A stretch of 5,849 nucleotides of DNA from positions 1 to 5,849 of the forward strand of contig CACYDE010000133.1 in the NCBI GenBank assembly GCA_902773045.1. Direction: 5' to 3'. Below the pieces are notes generated by a model. It was not told where the DNA came from, made no database searches, and saw only the letters and a program-made list of their open reading frames with translations. This DNA comes from an uncultured Ruminococcus sp. (GTDB lineage Bacteria > Bacillota > Clostridia > Oscillospirales > Acutalibacteraceae). Position numbers and translations under genes: made by a program. Shown here one piece after another: positions 4,620-5,849 of this stretch. Positions within the stretch are counted from its first letter, which is position 1. Every line of letters starts with the position of its first letter.

Positions 4620-5849
4620 ATGAAAGCTCAAAGTAGTTTCTTTCGGCAGAAGAACTCTAAAAAGGGTATTGCGCTGTCGACGGCTATGGCTATCAGTATA
4701 GTTCTCGTCCTGCTGGTTGCCGTTCTCGTTTCAATTGCTTCGTTGAACATCACGACGACTCAGGATACCATCAGTCAGCGTGAAGCCTATGTTCAGGCGA
4801 AGAGTGCGCTTGCTTTTGTCGAATCCTACTATTCGAAACACACAGATCAGGTTCCGGGTAACGGAAGCGGTACGACCTCGGGCGAGGGCTTGGTCGTATT
4901 CAAAACGGAAAATATTTCCGAAGGCGCGGATTTCTACGTCACCAAAGATGATTCGGGGTATCTCACCGGATTTAATGACACTAATGTCAGTGACTTGAAG
5001 AAAAACGCCAAAGACACCTATGTTGTTGTCAACAACACAGCGTCGGTGCTCAATCTCACAGCATACTGCAAGTACGGCGGAAGAAGAACCACTTCCGGCG
5101 AAGTAGTGACAAATGCTTATAAGATGTCGAGAGAATTCGATTTCAGAAGCAGCAGTGAGGTTCGTCCGAACGCATTCACAGGAAACATTCTTTACAAACC
5201 GACGGGTGATACACGTTATCTTCGTATCCACGTAAGAGCCAGCGGCGCTTTCAAAGCCGGAGGAGCAAACCAGCCTTTCCTTTACGCTTGGTATACGACG
5301 GTCAACAACGCGTCGGGCGAAGCTAAGGGTAAATCGTCTATCGTTAATAAGATGGCATTGGACAGCAACTACGCGACGGTTTCCAACGGCGAATGGGACG
5401 GAATGAGAGGACCGGTTCAGGATTGTGCGATGACTTATGAAGGTAATTCATGGTACGTTACAACGATGACGTTCTCATCAACTGAAAATGTAAACTTCGT
5501 AAACGCCGTTGTTGCAAGACCTTACGCTCACCGTACAGGCGGCAGCGGAGAAAAATATCGTGACGCTCAGTCGTGGGAGTTCTTCGGAATCCCGGTTCCT
5601 GCGGCAAATCAGACCGGTGAAGCAAACGGCCTTGACGTTTACATCACGCTGAACCAGAATTCACTTAAGGACTATCTCGATTATTACACGCACAGCGGAA
5701 CTCAGGCGCACGATGAATTCACGGACGCTTTTGAGGCAACACCGGGCAGCGGTAGAGAAAAGATCAATAATTTTGTTCTTGACTGCAGTAAGTGGTACAC
5801 TGTTTATACAAAGAAGGATACAGCGACCGTTCATTACAGAAAAGCAGGC
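4620..5849 (+). CDS. Exported protein with prepilin-like N-terminus (5' part, runs off window)
   Basis: The frame from ATG 4620 is open for 410 codons to the last base, so the C-terminus is missing. Residues 1-16 are basic and polar and end in KKG. A 26-residue hydrophobic segment follows (IALSTAMAISIVLVLL onwards, 17-42), then an amphipathic stretch TTTQDTISQREAYVQAKSALAFVE. This is the layout of a type IV prepilin or PilX-like minor pilin, with likely peptidase cleavage after G16. The usual glutamate at mature position 5 is threonine (T21). The rest (about 75-410) is exported-type sequence rich in Gly, Ser, Thr, Asn and aromatics, with C150, C269 and C389. Residues 190-300 have a spaced pattern of YAW, W-D-G-M and GNSWY that recalls starch-binding CBM modules, but this is weak. 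It has its own strong promoter and leader. No pilus assembly gene is in the window. It could also be an N-terminally anchored surface protein. Confidence 0.85.
   Translation, partial: MKAQSSFFRQKNSKKGIALSTAMAISIVLVLLVAVLVSIASLNITTTQDTISQREAYVQAKSALAFVESYYSKHTDQVPGNGSGTTSGEGLVVFKTENISEGADFYVTKDDSGYLTGFNDTNVSDLKKNAKDTYVVVNNTASVLNLTAYCKYGGRRTTSGEVVTNAYKMSREFDFRSSSEVRPNAFTGNILYKPTGDTRYLRIHVRASGAFKAGGANQPFLYAWYTTVNNASGEAKGKSSIVNKMALDSNYATVSNGEWDGMRGPVQDCAMTYEGNSWYVTTMTFSSTENVNFVNAVVARPYAHRTGGSGEKYRDAQSWEFFGIPVPAANQTGEANGLDVYITLNQNSLKDYLDYYTHSGTQAHDEFTDAFEATPGSGREKINNFVLDCSKWYTVYTKKDTATVHYRKAG

Noticed and set aside
4731..5231. Antisense open frame of 166 codons opposite the pilin-like gene
   Set aside because: It has no recognisable domain and no ribosome site of note; the sense frame has a promoter, ribosome site and export signal.
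1..5849. CRISPR array, tRNA/rRNA gene, insertion sequence or prophage
   Set aside because: No regularly spaced repeats, tRNA cloverleaf sequence, transposase or phage-type gene was found on either strand.

Overview
The window looks like chromosomal DNA from a Gram-positive anaerobe of the class Clostridia, probably a Ruminococcaceae/Oscillospiraceae-type gut bacterium. Three things suggest this: an Obg GTPase with a C-terminal OCT domain next to a Mini-ribonuclease III (a Firmicutes/cyanobacterial enzyme), strong purine-rich Shine-Dalgarno sites, and moderate GC in genes with very AT-rich spacers. The genus is inferred; there is no rRNA or other marker here.

Layout. (1) 1-264: no gene, but several inverted repeats and a terminator-like hairpin in front of obg. 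(2) 265-2856, plus strand: a tight run of four genes, obg - mrnC - unknown 158-aa protein - small PH/GRAM-like protein. Spacings are 12 bp, a 14-bp overlap and 5 bp, so this is very likely one transcript. The first two act on the ribosome: Obg in 50S assembly and Mini-III in maturation of 23S rRNA ends. The last two are unassigned. (3) 2893-4263, minus strand: an AGCS-family sodium/alanine (glycine) symporter, convergent with the run, starting at TTG behind a perfect Shine-Dalgarno. (4) 4264-4619: an AT-rich divergent spacer with a near-consensus sigma-A promoter, phased A-tracts and a leader with two abutting hairpins. (5) 4620 to the right edge, plus strand: the first 410 codons of a large exported protein with a type IV prepilin-like N-terminus. 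Its reading frame has no stop before the window ends.

The housekeeping genes are ordinary. The parts most worth attention are the truncated pilin-like surface protein with its well-equipped promoter and leader, the palindrome-rich stretch in front of obg, and the two unassigned small genes that travel with obg-mrnC.
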